A stretch of DNA of 64,000 bases. Source: Conchocele bisecta. Lineage: Eukaryota > Mollusca > Bivalvia > Lucinida > Thyasiridae. The position numbers and the translations under genes were made by a program. Below the pieces are notes generated by a model. That model was not told the origin of the DNA. It worked only from the letters and a program-made list of their open reading frames with translations, and ran no database searches. The stretch lies in contig CM055265.1 in assembly GCA_029237695.1 (NCBI GenBank), positions 81,214,447-81,278,446 on the forward strand, in the 5' to 3' direction. Below, one piece after another: positions 51,855 through 63,488 of the stretch. Numbering within the stretch: the first letter of the stretch is position 1; each line of letters starts with the position of its first letter.

Positions 51855-53737
51855 GTGGCCTATTTCACCAACATTGCAAAGTATAGTTATCTAGCTAAGA
51901 ATACTTTGAGGGAGAAATTTTCCATTTTATGATAAATTTATTATTTTTTAGCTCACCTGAGCGAAGCTAGCTCAGGTGAGCTATTGTTACCGCAATGTGT
52001 CCGTCGTCGTCCGTGTCGTCCGTCGTCGTCCGTGGACATTTTCAAACGTCTTTTCCTCGGTAACCATTGGGCCTATAGTCACCAAACTTCATGGTCATGG
52101 TCCTTAGGGAGGAGGATTACAAAATTGTTAAAATGACGTTATTACATAATCTAAGATGGCCGCCGTCTAAAAATAGCACAAATTCTTCAAAATTCTTCTT
52201 CTCAAGAACCGCCAACCAGATTTCGACAGAACTTGGTAGGAATGATCGATGTACAATGCTCTTTCAAAGTTGTTAAAATGGTGACCCCGGGGTCAAAAAT
52301 GGGCGTGGCCCGTGGGGTCAAATTGGGGTCAAATTTTATTTTTGACCGAATATGGTCATGTCATATATCAAATCGAAGGTATCAACGAGGCGATCACTCT
52401 GGTGCATTTTTTGTCGAAATCAGATGTTTATGTCATCCAAGATGGCCGCCAAAATGTCAAAAGGTTTCAAAATTCTTCTTCACATGAACCGCTTGGCCCA
52501 TGGTAGCCAAACTTAAAAGTTATGGTCCATGGGTGAAGCCTTTTCAGATTTGTTAAAATGGAGGTCATCGCTAAACGAAGATGGCCGCCGTCTACAAATA
52601 GCATAAATTCTTAAAATATTTTCTTCTCATGAACCGCTTGCCGGATTTCGACGAAACTTTGTAGGAATGATCGATGTACAATGCTCTTTCAAAGTTGTTA
52701 AAATGGTGACCCCGGGGTCAAAAATGGGCGTGGCCCGTGGGGTCAAATTGGGGTCAAATTTTATTTTTGACCGAATATGGTCATGTGTGTATCAAATCGA
52801 AGGTATCAAAGAGGCGATCGCTCTGGTACATTTATTGTCGAAATTGGATGGTCATATCATCCAAGATGGCCGCCAAAAGGTCAAACGGTCTTTCTTTTAC
52901 TAGAGATTTCAAAAACAAATTTCACACGAACCGCTTGGCCCATGGTGGCCAAACTTCACAGTTATAGTCCATGGGTGAAGCCTTTTCAGATTTGTTGAAA
53001 CGGAGGTCGTCGCTAATCCAAGATGGCCGCCATCTAAAAATAGCACAAATTCTTAAAAAATCTTCTTCTCATGAACCGCCAGTCAGATTTCGACGAAACT
53101 TGGTAGGAATGATCGATGTACAATGCTCTTTCAAATGTGTTAAAATGGTGACCCCGAGGTCAAAAATGGGCGTGGCCCGTGGGGTAAAATTTTATTTTTG
53201 ACCAAATATGCTCTTGTCATATATCAAATTGAAGGTATCGATGAGGCGATTGCTCTGGTGCAATATTTGTCGGAATCGGATCATTATGTCATCCATGATG
53301 GCCGCCAAAAGGTCCTTTATTCGAGATTTTGAACGTCTTTTTCTCAGGAACCACATGGCCGATGCTGGCCAAACTTCATAGTAAGTCAAGATCCTTGGGT
53401 GAAGCATTTTCAGATCTGGTAAAATGAGAGTCATCGCTTAAAACACATGAACTCAATGTCACATTCTCCTCTGGTGTTCATGGAGTCAGGTGAGCGAATT
53501 AGGGCCATCATGGCCCTCTTGTTTATTATACTGAATTTATTACATTATCACAGCCATTTTGGCAGTGATAATGTAATAAAGTCAGTATAATAATTCTGCA
53601 TACTTTTAATCATCAAATACATGCAGTGGTTAGTTTTATATGAAATAATGCATTTTGGGAAAAATAAATGATTACTCCCTCAAGGTATACTTTGCTAGAT
53701 AAGTATACTTTGCAATTTGATGAAATCGGCTACTGAT
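51855..53737. mobile_element. MITE family N, split by family G
   Basis: Left part gcctatttcaccaacattgc ... tttgagggagaaattttcca. The right part resumes at attatactgaatttattaca and ends agtatactttgcaatttgat + gaaatcggcta. With G removed it matches the copy at 21824. Confidence 0.85.
51945..53521 (+). mobile_element. Family G, longest copy, three internal units, TSD
   Basis: Starts tttttagctcacctgagcga, ends ggccatcatggccctcttg. The head differs from the other copies: gaagctagctcaggtgagct forms a complete hairpin. Units start at about 52219 (atttcgacagaacttgg), 52648 and 53087, so about 430-440 bp each. The 8-bp tttattat at 51937-51944 and 53522-53529 is a target duplication in the N element. 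Confidence 0.9.
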
Positions 53738-53903
53738 GCCCGGCCCTGGATCAGGACTTTGTAATCAATGCTGAAATTTGTTATTGTAATTTCAGTGCTC
53801 AGCCCATTTCATGCTGAGTGTATACCCTTTTGTTGTGGAAAATCCTAAATATTTTCTTTATATGTGTTTAGAAGTATAGGCTGAGTGGTCACAACATATA
53901 TTT

Positions 53904-54075
53904 ATACCCCTGGCATACGAAGTATGTCATTGGGTATATAATTTCATCAATCAACCAACCAACCAACCAACCATCCAATGAATGAATAAATGAATGAATG
54001 AACCAACCAACCAACCAACCATCCAATGAATGAATAAATGAATGAACCAATCAACCAATCAACCAATCACTGAAT
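53904..54075. repeat. Hairpin head and AACC/AATG microsatellite
   Basis: tacccctggcatacgaagta + tgtcattgggtata is a J-type hairpin head. It is followed by ccaaccaaccaaccaaccat and caatgaatgaataaatgaat, each present twice, as a 60-bp double unit. Confidence 0.75.
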
Positions 54076-54123
54076 CCTAAATCACTACAATTGTGTGAAT
54101 ATTTATAGTAGTTTCTGGAGGTT

Positions 54124-54326
54124 GACACTTTGCATGCTGGGAAACTTGTGGGCTATAAATAGTTAAAAAAATAGCAGACAACAATTTATTATATTTTCTT
54201 TTATTTCACCCTGTATATCTTGAATATGCCTTGGAAGAGACGGGAGAGACGTATTTACAGGGAGAAATAAGAAAAATACTCCTAATTTCTTATATTCACT
54301 GCTAGCATAATAGCGCAAGAGTTAAC
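54124..54326. mobile_element. MITE family W (TTAA type), inverted copy
   Basis: tgacactttgcatgctggga ... ggctataaatagttaaaaaa + atagcagacaac ... gcgcaagagttaac. It abuts the next A copy at TTAAC. Confidence 0.8.
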
Positions 54327-54532
54327 TAACCCTTACATTGCTGAATTCAGTTTTGTCGTCTGCCGTTTATTTTCCATTTTCCTCTTTAAAAGCATGGTTT
54401 AACAACACTTTAGAATCATTTCCATCGGAAATGATTCTAAACTGTTGTCAAACCATGTTTTTATTGAGAAAGAAGAGAAAATATAATATAACAGCAGACA
54501 ACAATTTACGTTTGCCGCCTTCTAAGGGTTAA
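54327..54532. mobile_element. MITE family A, short form
   Basis: TAACCCTTACATTGCTGAAT to ccgccttctaagggttaa. Palindrome tagaatcatttccatcggaa + atgattcta. Confidence 0.85.
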
Positions 54533-55159
54533 ATAACTCCGCCCCCGTTCGCTACAATAATTTGGTTGCTGGACGTGTGATGTCTATCAGGGGTTGATGC
54601 AGAGTTAGCCTGTCTGTCACTATGTGCGCGATTGATCCAAGTGGATATATACCGATACACGGAATCTTACAGTGCCAAATTTAAATGGTACCGGCTACTA
54701 ATTTTTACGTCTGCTAATTTTAATTTTTACATCTGCTAATTTTTACGTCGCTGATTTTTATGTATGCTATCTTTTACGTCTTTTATTAATTTTAATGCCT
54801 GATAATTTTAAGTCTGCTAATAATTGTTATATCTCCTAAATTTATGTCTGCTATTTTTACGTCTGCTGATTTTTACATCAGCAAATTTTTACTGTTAGTG
54901 GTTTCTAACAAACCATGTTTTGACAGTGCATGAGAATTGTCTCTGATTACAATATTCATTTTCTGCCTTTTTTATGCTAAACATATTTCTTTTTGACAGT
55001 TTTGGTTTGAAGGTGAGAAATATAAAGCTAATTGTGTAAAAATAAAATATTAACTTACAGTTTGAATCCAAATGAGACATGTTGCTATGAGCCGTCTCAT
55101 CTTGATCTACACTGTTTGCAAATATTGGCAATGTGTGATCTATAATCTTGGAATTGTCA
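54533..55159. other. Short-word repeat 'tttttacgtctgctaa' then decayed A/D pieces
   Basis: About 54700-54890 is a degenerate tandem of taatttttacgtctgct-like units of 17-25 bp. About 54905-55010 (aaccatgttttgacagtgca + tgagaattgtctc) is a decayed A piece. About 55085-55115 (gagccgtctcatcttgatct) is a D core. Confidence 0.55.
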
Positions 55160-58100
55160 ATACAGTCAAACATTCACGAACGGCCATCTCTCTACAACAA
55201 CACCCTCTCTCGACAACAACACCCTCTCTTACAACAACACCCTCTCTCTACAACAACCAACCCACCAAATCTCTCTCTACAACAACACCTCTCTCAACAA
55301 CATCACAATCTCAACATCACACCCTCTCTCTACAACAACACCATCTCTACAACAACACCCTCTCCTCCTACAACCAACACCCTCTCTCTACAACACACAA
55401 CCATCTCTCACAATCAACAACCCTCTCTCTACAACAACACCATCTCTACAACAACACCCTCTCTACAACAACACCCATCTCTACAACAACACCTCTCTCT
55501 ACAAAGAACAAACACTCTCTCTACAACAACACCCTCTCTCTACAACAACACCCCATCTCTCTACAACAACACCCTCTCTCTACAACAACACCACTCTCTC
55601 TCTACAACAACACCCCTCTCCTACAACAAACCCTCTCTCTACAAACAACACCATCTCTACAAACTCACCCTCTCTCCTACAACAACACCCTCTCTCTACA
55701 ACAACACCCCTCTCTCTACAACAACTATCTTCTACCAACTACAAACCAACACCCTATCTCTACAACAACACCCCTCTCTCTACAACACACCCCATCTCTC
55801 TACAACAACACCCCTCTCTACAAGCAACACCCTCATCTCTAATAAACAAAACAAACCATCTCTCTACAACAACACCCCTCTCTCTACAAACAACACCCAA
55901 CCTCTACAACAACACCCTCTCCTCTACAACAACACCACTCTCATCTACAACAACACCCTCTCTCTACAACAAAACCCATCTCTACAACAACACCCTCTCT
56001 CTACAACAACACCTCTCTCCTCTCTACAACCCAACCACCCCTCTCTACAACAAACAACCACTCTCTTCTACAACAACACCATCCCCTCTACAACCAACAC
56101 CCTCCTTCTCTACAAACAACACCCTCTCTCTACAACAACAACCCCTCTCTACCTAACAACACCCCTATCTCTACAACGACCCAACAACAAACCCTATCTC
56201 TACAACACAACCCCTCTCTACAACAACAAACCACCTAATCTCTCTACAAACAACACCCTCTCTCTACAACAACACCTCCTCTACAACAACACCCTCTCTC
56301 TACAACAACACCCTCTCTCTACAACAACACCCCATCTACTCTACCCAATACAACAACCCTCTCTACAACAACACCCTCTCTACAACAACAACCACCCTCT
56401 CTCTACAAACAACAACCATCTCTCAACAACAACCATCTCTCTACAACAACAACCCCTCTTAACAACAACCACCCTCTCTACAACAAACAACACCCCTCTC
56501 CAACAACAACCATTCTCTACAACAACACCCCCCCTCTCTCTACAACAAAAACCATCTCTACAACGACAACCAATCTCTACAACAACAACCCTCTTCTATA
56601 CAACAACACCATCTCTCTACAACAACACCATCTCTACAACAAACACCCCTCATCTACACAACAACCGCCCTCTCTCTACAACAACCCACCCCTCTCGACT
56701 ACAACACCCTATCTCTACAACTACAACAACACCCTCTCTCTACAACAACATCCAACTCTCTCTAAAACAACCCAACACAATCTTCTCTACAAAAACAACC
56801 CTCTCTCTACAAGCAACCCACAACCCTCTCTCTACAACAACACCCAAAAGCTCTCTACAACAACTCTCTCTACCCCAACAACACCATCTCTCTACAACAA
56901 CAACCCTCTCTTACAACAACAAACCCACCTCTACAACAAAACCCTCTCTCTACAACAACACCATCTCTCCAACAACACCCATCTCTCTACAACAACACCC
57001 TCTTCTACACAAACACCCTCTCTACAACAACACCCTCTCTCTACAACAACACATCGCTACAACAACACCCTCTCTCTAACTACAAACAACAAACCAATCT
57101 CTACAACAACACCCACTCTACAACAACACCCTCTCACAAACAACACCCATCTTCTCTACAACAACACCCATCTCTACAACGAACATAAACAACAACTCTC
57201 TCTACAACAACACCCTCTCTCTAAAACAACAACCCTCTTCTCTACAACAACACCATCTTCTACAACAACACCAATCCTCTACAAAACAACCTCCTCTACA
57301 ACAACACCCTCTCTCTACAACTAACGCCATCTCTACAACAACACCCTCTCTACAACAACACCCTCTCTCTACAACAACACCATCTCTCTTAACAAAACAA
57401 CAACCCATCTCTACAACAACAACCCTTCTCTCTACAACAATCTCCTCTCAATCTAACAACAACAAAGACTCTCTCTACAACAACACCCTCTCTCTACAAC
57501 AACACCCTCTCCTCTAACAACCCAACAAACCAATCTCACAACAACGCCATCTCTTACAACAACACCCTCTCTCTACAACAACACCCTCTCTCTACCAACA
57601 AACGCCATCTCTACAACAACACCTCTCTCTACAACAACACCCTCTCTCTAACAACAAAACCTCTCTACAACAACAACCCCTCTCTCTACAACAACCCACC
57701 ATCTCTTCTAACAACACCCAACAACAACCTCTCTCTAACAATACAACAACCTTCTCTACCCTAACAACCACCTACTCCTCTACAACAACACCCTCCTCCT
57801 ACAAACAACCATCCCCTCTTCTTACAACAACCCCCTCTCTCTACAACAACACCATCTCTCTAACCAACAACACCCTCTCTTCTACAACAAACCCACCATC
57901 TCTACAAACAACACCCTCTCTCCTACAACAACACCATCTCTACAACAAACACCCTCTCTCTAACAACAACACCCACTCTCTACAACCACACCATCTATAA
58001 CAACAACCCAACCAATCTCGCTACAACAATCACATCTCATTCTACAACAACATCTCTCTACAACAACACCCTCTCATCTACAACTACACTACTCTCTCTA

Positions 58101-59276
58101 CAGCAAAACCCTCCTCTCTAACACAACAAAACCATCTCTCTACAACAACACCCTCTCTCTACAACAACACCTCTCTCTACAACAACACCCTCTCTACAAC
58201 AACCCACCCTCTCTACAACAACACATCTCTCTACAACAACACCATCTCTACAACAACACCCTCCTCTCTACAACAACATCACTCTCTACACAACACCCTC
58301 TCTCTACAACAACAACACCCTCTCTCACAACAACAACCATCTCTACAACAACACCCTCTCTACTACAACAACCCTCTCTCTCTCTACAACAACACCATCT
58401 CTACAACAACACCCTCTCTCTACAACAACACCCTCTCTCTACAACAACACCATCTCTACAACAACACCATCTCTACAACAACACCCTCTCTCTACAACAA
58501 CACCCTCTCTCTACAACAACACCTCTCTCTACAACAACACCCTCTCTACAACAACACCCTCTCTCTACAACAACACCCATCTCTCTACAACAACACCCAT
58601 CTCTACAACAAACACCCTCTCTCACAACAACACCTCTCTCTACAACAACACCTCTCTACAACAACACCATCTCATACAACAACACCCTCTCTCTAACAAC
58701 AACACCCTCTCTCTACAACAACGCCATCTCTACAACAACACCCTCTCTACAACAACACCCTCTCTCTACAACAACACCATCTCTACAACAACACCCTCTC
58801 TCTACAACAACACCCTCTCTCTACAACAACACCTCTCTAATCTCAAACAACACATCTCTCTACAACAACACCCTCTCTCTATACAACAACACCCTCTCTC
58901 TACAACAACACCCTCTCTCTACAACAACACCATCTCTCTACAACAACACCCTCTCTCTACAACAACACATCTCTCTACAACAACACCCTCTCTACAACAA
59001 CACCATCTCTACAACAACACCCTCTCTCTACAACAACACCATCTCTACAACAACACCCTCTCTCTACAACAACACCCTCTCTCACACAACACCCTCTATA
59101 AAACAACAACACCCAATCTCTCTACAACAACACCCTCTCTCTACAACAACACCATCTCTACAACAACACCCTCTCTCTACAGCAACACCCTCTCTCTACA
59201 ACAACACCCTCTCTCTACAACAACACCCCCCTCTCTTACAACAACACCCTCTCTCTACAACAACACCCTCTCTGTA
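55160..59276. repeat. 4.1 kb minisatellite, 17/19 bp unit, nearly G-free
   Basis: Unit ccctctctctacaacaaca (19 bp) and the shorter ccatctctacaacaaca (17 bp). It opens with atacagtcaaacattcacga + acggccatctctctac, which looks like a pogo-type transposon end. Units are irregular up to about 58100 and cleaner after it. Open frames of 256 and 643 codons (Leu/Thr/Ser/Asn/Gln/Pro) arise only from the lack of stop words in the unit. Confidence 0.95.
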
Positions 59277-59399
59277 GTATCCAATATTTTGTATCCCAAA
59301 TAGAGAATTGCCTATATATTTAACCTACCCTTAGCACATATACAACAGCAAATTTTGTGTCTTCCCATGGCTGTAGGAAGGTTTTATAGTATGTTGATC

Positions 59400-59620
59400 T
59401 TAACCCTTTAAGACCGCTACTGTCAACAATTGTCGTCTGCTGTTGCTTTTATATCTTGCCTTATTTCTCAGTAAAAACATGGTTTGACAGCACTTCTGAA
59501 GTGCTGTCAAAGCATGTTGTAAATTATTCTAAAGTGCTGTCAAAGCATGTTTGTGATGATAAAAATGGAATATAGAACATATACAGCAAACAAAAAAATT
59601 AAGATAGCAGTAAAGGTTAA
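59400..59620. mobile_element. MITE family A, internally deleted long form
   Basis: TTAACCCTTTAAGACCGCTA to gatagcagtaaaggttaa. The central palindrome is collapsed to gacagcacttctgaagtgct + gtc. The extra module gttgtaaattattctaaagt is kept. Confidence 0.85.
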
Positions 59621-59662
59621 CACTGTTTGAACAGGGCCTGCTACGTTTGAAAATACTGGCAT

Positions 59663-59740
59663 TGTACATTGGAACCTCTCTAAACCGGACACCCTGGGAT
59701 GTCCCCAGGGTGTCCGGTTTAGAGAGGTTCCACTGTAAAT
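59663..59740. mobile_element. MITE family E, minimal palindrome
   Basis: tacattggaacctctctaaa + ccggacaccctgggatgtcc pairs with ccagggtgtccggtttagag + aggttccactgta: 78 bp, almost entirely palindromic. Confidence 0.9.
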
Positions 59741-59789
59741 TCGACATCTGACTATACCAAGACATGCGGATGTGCTTTGCGAACCTGGG

Positions 59790-60033
59790 GGCCGGCCGTT
59801 TCACTAAACTTCGTACGACTAAAATGTTCGTAAGTGCAAAATTATAATAGTCTGTAAATTTCACATTAACATTGTTTTCTTGTAAATAATTATTGGATTT
59901 ACATTTATTGAGCATAGGCTGCATATGCAGCCTATGCTCAATAAATGTAAATCCATAAATTGAAATTTACAGACGATCTTAAATTTGCACTTATGAACAT
60001 TTTAGTCGTAAGAAGTTTAGTGAAACGGGCCCC
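59790..60033. mobile_element. MITE family F, full length
   Basis: ggccggccgtttcactaaac to gtttagtgaaacgggcccc. The inner palindrome ttattgagcataggctgcat / atgcagcctatgctcaataa is perfect over about 40 bp. Confidence 0.9.
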
Positions 60034-60091
60034 TGAACAGGCATTATCATGAGAGATAGGTGAGAATGAGACCCATGCAACTGAGGATACA

Positions 60092-60200
60092 GAGACTGTC
60101 TGCGTGTCCGGTTTACAGAGGTTCCACTGTAGTACAATTAAACTCCTTTATAACAGTATTATTCCGGTCCATTGGAAACAATCGTGCTATAAGTGAAATT
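60092..60200. mobile_element. E end and a second pogo-like end
   Basis: gtgtccggtttacagaggtt + ccactgtag is an E terminus. Directly after it, tacaattaaactcctttata + acagtattattccgg with gctataagtgaaattgtgtt resembles another pogo/Tigger-type end. Confidence 0.55.
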
Positions 60201-60329
60201 GTGTTATCCATCTAAATGTATAATAATAATACATGTATTAATAATAATAAATCAAAGTACTGAAAGTACTGAACATAGGGTACTACAAGATTAAACTAGA
60301 TTGATTGATTGTTGGTGTTGCAGTTTCAT

Positions 60330-60940
60330 TAACCCTTACATGCAGAGTTCATGCCCACTCAGTAGGTACAAAATGTTCTTTACATCAGAGACATCATCTG
60401 AGACATTTCCTGGCAAAATAAACATTCATGCGCCATTATCCCACGTACTGATTGGCATTATTATACATTTTATATCAGACGTAAATTTACACACTGATAT
60501 CAGGGGCGATAACCGTGTTTGCTTAAAATGTTAACGGACATTACTATTTAATCTCTGTATTTATTTTATGATGTGCAATGATCATACTTTAAAATCTGTC
60601 GAAATATTATTTTTTCAGGTGACGCATTTTTTTAGTATAAATAATTAAAAAATATCATGCCTCATTTGCATATGAAAATAGCCTGATACCACCGCGCGTC
60701 ACTATCAGTTATACACTTATTTAATTCCTATAAATTACATTTTGGGCTTACTGAGTGGGCATGTACCTTTAAAGCGCTGGAAACGACAATTGTCGTCTGC
60801 TGTTTTAAATATTTTTATATTTTCTCCCCAAAAACATACTGAGACGATTCTACTGCGCTGCCAAAACAGGTTTTTAAAGAGATTAAAATATACAAAATGA
60901 GCAGACGGCAATTTTATTTTTCAGCGTTTTAATGGTTAAG
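60330..60940. mobile_element. MITE family A split by element X
   Basis: ttaacccttacatgcagagt at 60330 and aagcgctggaaacgacaatt + gtcgtctgctgtttt from 60774 read as the two parts of an A left arm. The right part closes with gagcagacggcaattttatt and gcgttttaatggttaa. Moderate similarity only. Confidence 0.5.
60348..60772. mobile_element. Element X, inverted ends
   Basis: tcatgcccactcagtaggta at left and ttactgagtgggcatgtacc at right are inverse. The interior of about 380 bp is unique, TAAT-rich, with atttgcat at 60664-60671. No frame beyond 77 codons. Confidence 0.6.
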
Positions 60941-62074
60941 GGGTAAACTATTAATATGGCACAACTTGAAGTACAGTATGCACAGCTACAGTATGTACCA
61001 AAACATTCAACAACATTACAGATTATGCATAGCAATATCAGAAAGATACGGTAACACATATACAAGACATCATCAATTCAAGTATACAGATTCCAGATAT
61101 CTATGATCATTATAGATATATTGAAAACTGATTGAAGAGCAATAGTTACAATAATTCCGCCACGGAAGCGGTGTCGCGCCTGAAAATGCCTTATCGGTAC
61201 ATGGCCAAGTTTACTTCTGTTTTGTGAATGAAATAGTTGGCCCCGGATCGAGTATATTAAAACATACAAATGACGTCATTTGAGAAACCGCTGACAAGAT
61301 TTTCAATGTATGGAAGCCCAAACTTGTTAGATTTTTTGTTGTCGTATTTCAGTACTTGCATTAATATGGGTATTAATATACGCTGGATGTGTTATACTGT
61401 CATTAATTTGTTCCCTGACTGTAAGTTATCACCTTAAATACTGACTTATTGACCCCCTTCCCTGAACGTAGAATTGACACTCATGTTGGCGTGTATTGGC
61501 CACCATAGACAAATGTCAATCAGGCCGAATTCGGGAATGTCACTAAAATCCGCTGTAAATCCATCGATAGAGAGAGAGAATGAGGATTAAACATCAGTTA
61601 GACCTACACGTGCGAGTTTTGTTTCGCACAGGTGTCGGGTGAGTTTAAAAATAGGCTGTCGGAAGGTCAAACTTGATGTAGTTTGTGTGTTAAATGCGTC
61701 GCTTGTTTCGGAGAGTATTCGGAGGGGAGTTAACTCTGTTACTAAATTTAGCGATGACCGCAAATGGGGGCAAATCACGCACAACAAAATAATCCGATGT
61801 ATTTTTGTACGTAGAACATCCGTTGTTGATATTGTGCAGTGTAAGTAGTTTTTCATAATATTATTTTCAATTAGCGGTTGCATATGATAGTTAAACGTTG
61901 ATTAACACAATGCATTTTGTTGTTATGGTTACTCCAAGATATCACTACCTACTACCGCATCGAGGGGGGTCTGGGGCGTGGCTAACTGTCGGAGGCGATG
62001 CCTATACATAGGTATACCCTATGTACTAATAATAATGACTTTATTTTGCAAGAAAACTCCTGAGGTCCTTAACC
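60941..62074. other. 1.1 kb unique stretch, no gene accepted
   Basis: About 61580-61860 is GC-richer and open on both strands (98 codons minus, 69 plus) with cacaggtgtcgggtgagttt, a weak splice-like pattern. No domain is recognisable. The rest has no repeat. Confidence 0.35.
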
Positions 62075-62312
62075 TTAACCCTTTCACCCCTGGAATGGAT
62101 TTTGATATGTTAATTTTGCAACCAATTCAATTGTCACAAAATTATTTTCAGACTAGTGCATTTATGAAAAAGGGGCATTTTTGCTCTCAAAAATATGAAA
62201 AGTACTTGCAAAAAGTGCAGATCCTGATGAGACGGGTCAACAGCCGGCTCATCTGGATCTACACTTTTTGCCATTACCACTAATTATACAAGTCTGGTGT
62301 TAAAAGGGTTAA
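62075..62312. mobile_element. MITE family D, full length
   Basis: TTAACCCTTTCACCCCTGGA to caagtctggtgttaaaaggg + ttaa. Hairpin gatgagacgggtcaacagcc + ggctcatc. Confidence 0.85.
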
Positions 62313-62333
62313 TACAAAACTAATAACTACATC

Positions 62334-62560
62334 TACCATAATAACCCTAAATATTTGAACACCATTTATTTGGGGAATCGCATAAAAATATATGGTTTCC
62401 CCACAGCTGCGTGAGCATGCCCATATTTGGGGTTAGTATGGCAGTACTGGTTTCATCACAATAACAATGTATTTGGATGCAATTTGTTTTGGGAAACCCC
62501 TATTTAATAGGGTTTCCCAAAGCAAATTGTGTCCAAATATTTAGGGATATTACGATAAAC
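62334..62560. mobile_element. MITE family T, full length
   Basis: taccataataaccctaaata to aaatatttagggatattacg + ata. The inner palindrome tttgggaaacccctatttaa + tagggtttcccaaa is kept, as in the copy at 44437. Confidence 0.8.
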
Positions 62561-62889
62561 AATATTTACAATAAAAATCTATAGAACATACAGCAAAATT
62601 GAATCTTTCGAAGTCGTGACTTCATAGTGTTAAAATCCAAATTCGCATTCTAACATATAGTGGTATAGCGAGGTTGAAGTGTGTGTGGCACTGAAAGGGT
62701 TCATGTTCCCATAAGCTCTGCGAGGGCATGGGGGCAACAGAACCCCCGTGAACCTCCTGGCAGGGTTCAATATTGGTGGGATTATAAACGTAGAGCACAC
62801 TCACTATCAGTTGGCATGCTGTAATTACCCAGTCAAACCCCAGGCAGGGTTAGAGGAGGATGTAGGCCGTATGTAGGATTTTAAATACC
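62561..62889. other. Unique segment, no gene seen
   Basis: catgggggcaacagaacccc + cgtg forms a small hairpin near 62729. No family match otherwise. Confidence 0.35.
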
Positions 62890-63148
62890 TTAACCCTTTC
62901 AACAGTACCACAGACCTCTTTTGTGTTGTTTGCAAACAGTGTAGATCCAGATGAGCCGGCTCGTGACGAGCCGGCTCATCAGGATCTGCACTGTTTGCAA
63001 ATACTTTTCATATATGTTTAGAAGAAGAAGAAAAAAATGCCCACTGTTCATAAATGGACTAGTCTGAAAATCATTTTATGATGATTGGATTGGTCCTTAA
63101 ATTAACAGATCACAGTCTATTTCACTTATTTAGGGTTGAAAGGGTTAA
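62890..63148. mobile_element. MITE family D, full length
   Basis: TTAACCCTTTCAACAGTACC to ttatttagggttgaaagggt + taa. Perfect hairpin gatgagccggctcgtgacga + gccggctcatc. Confidence 0.9.
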
Positions 63149-63488
63149 ATTTGTTAATGATCCGACTGGTCCAGTTTCCAATGTGCCAGCGCTGTATCTA
63201 GTGTGTGTGAATAATAGCCGGCCCGATTGGATGTTTCAGCATTTTGTCGGAGTTTTAACACGTGTGCGTTCATCTGGCGATCATTTACCACGGAATTGCG
63301 AACAGGTTGGTGTGTTAAATGGATTTTAAAATGGAATTTTCAATGGGAAATGTGTGTTTTACGGTTGTGTCTCCGAGCTCTGGTGTTTTCTGAACTGTAC
63401 ATATGTGTATTGATCTGTGCATTTTGGATCCTATGCACTAATGTTTGGTGTGTCTCCAAATGGTGGATTTTCTGGGAAATTTATGGTA
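63149..63488. other. Unique segment, no gene accepted
   Basis: A 135-codon plus frame (63227-63634) runs from here into the A copy that follows. It is rich in Cys, Trp, Leu and Phe and has no recognised domain; about 60 codons lie in the flank repeat and the MITE. Confidence 0.3.

Noticed and set aside
55148..57079. 643-codon open frame
   Set aside because: It lies entirely in the 17/19-bp array. The unit lacks stop words, so long frames arise in several phases. Composition is repetitive Leu/Thr/Ser/Asn/Gln/Pro with no domain.
61587..61883. 98-codon minus frame and overlapping 69-codon plus frame in GC-richer unique DNA
   Set aside because: No domain or clear splice pattern. Could be an exon, but the evidence is too weak to call it.
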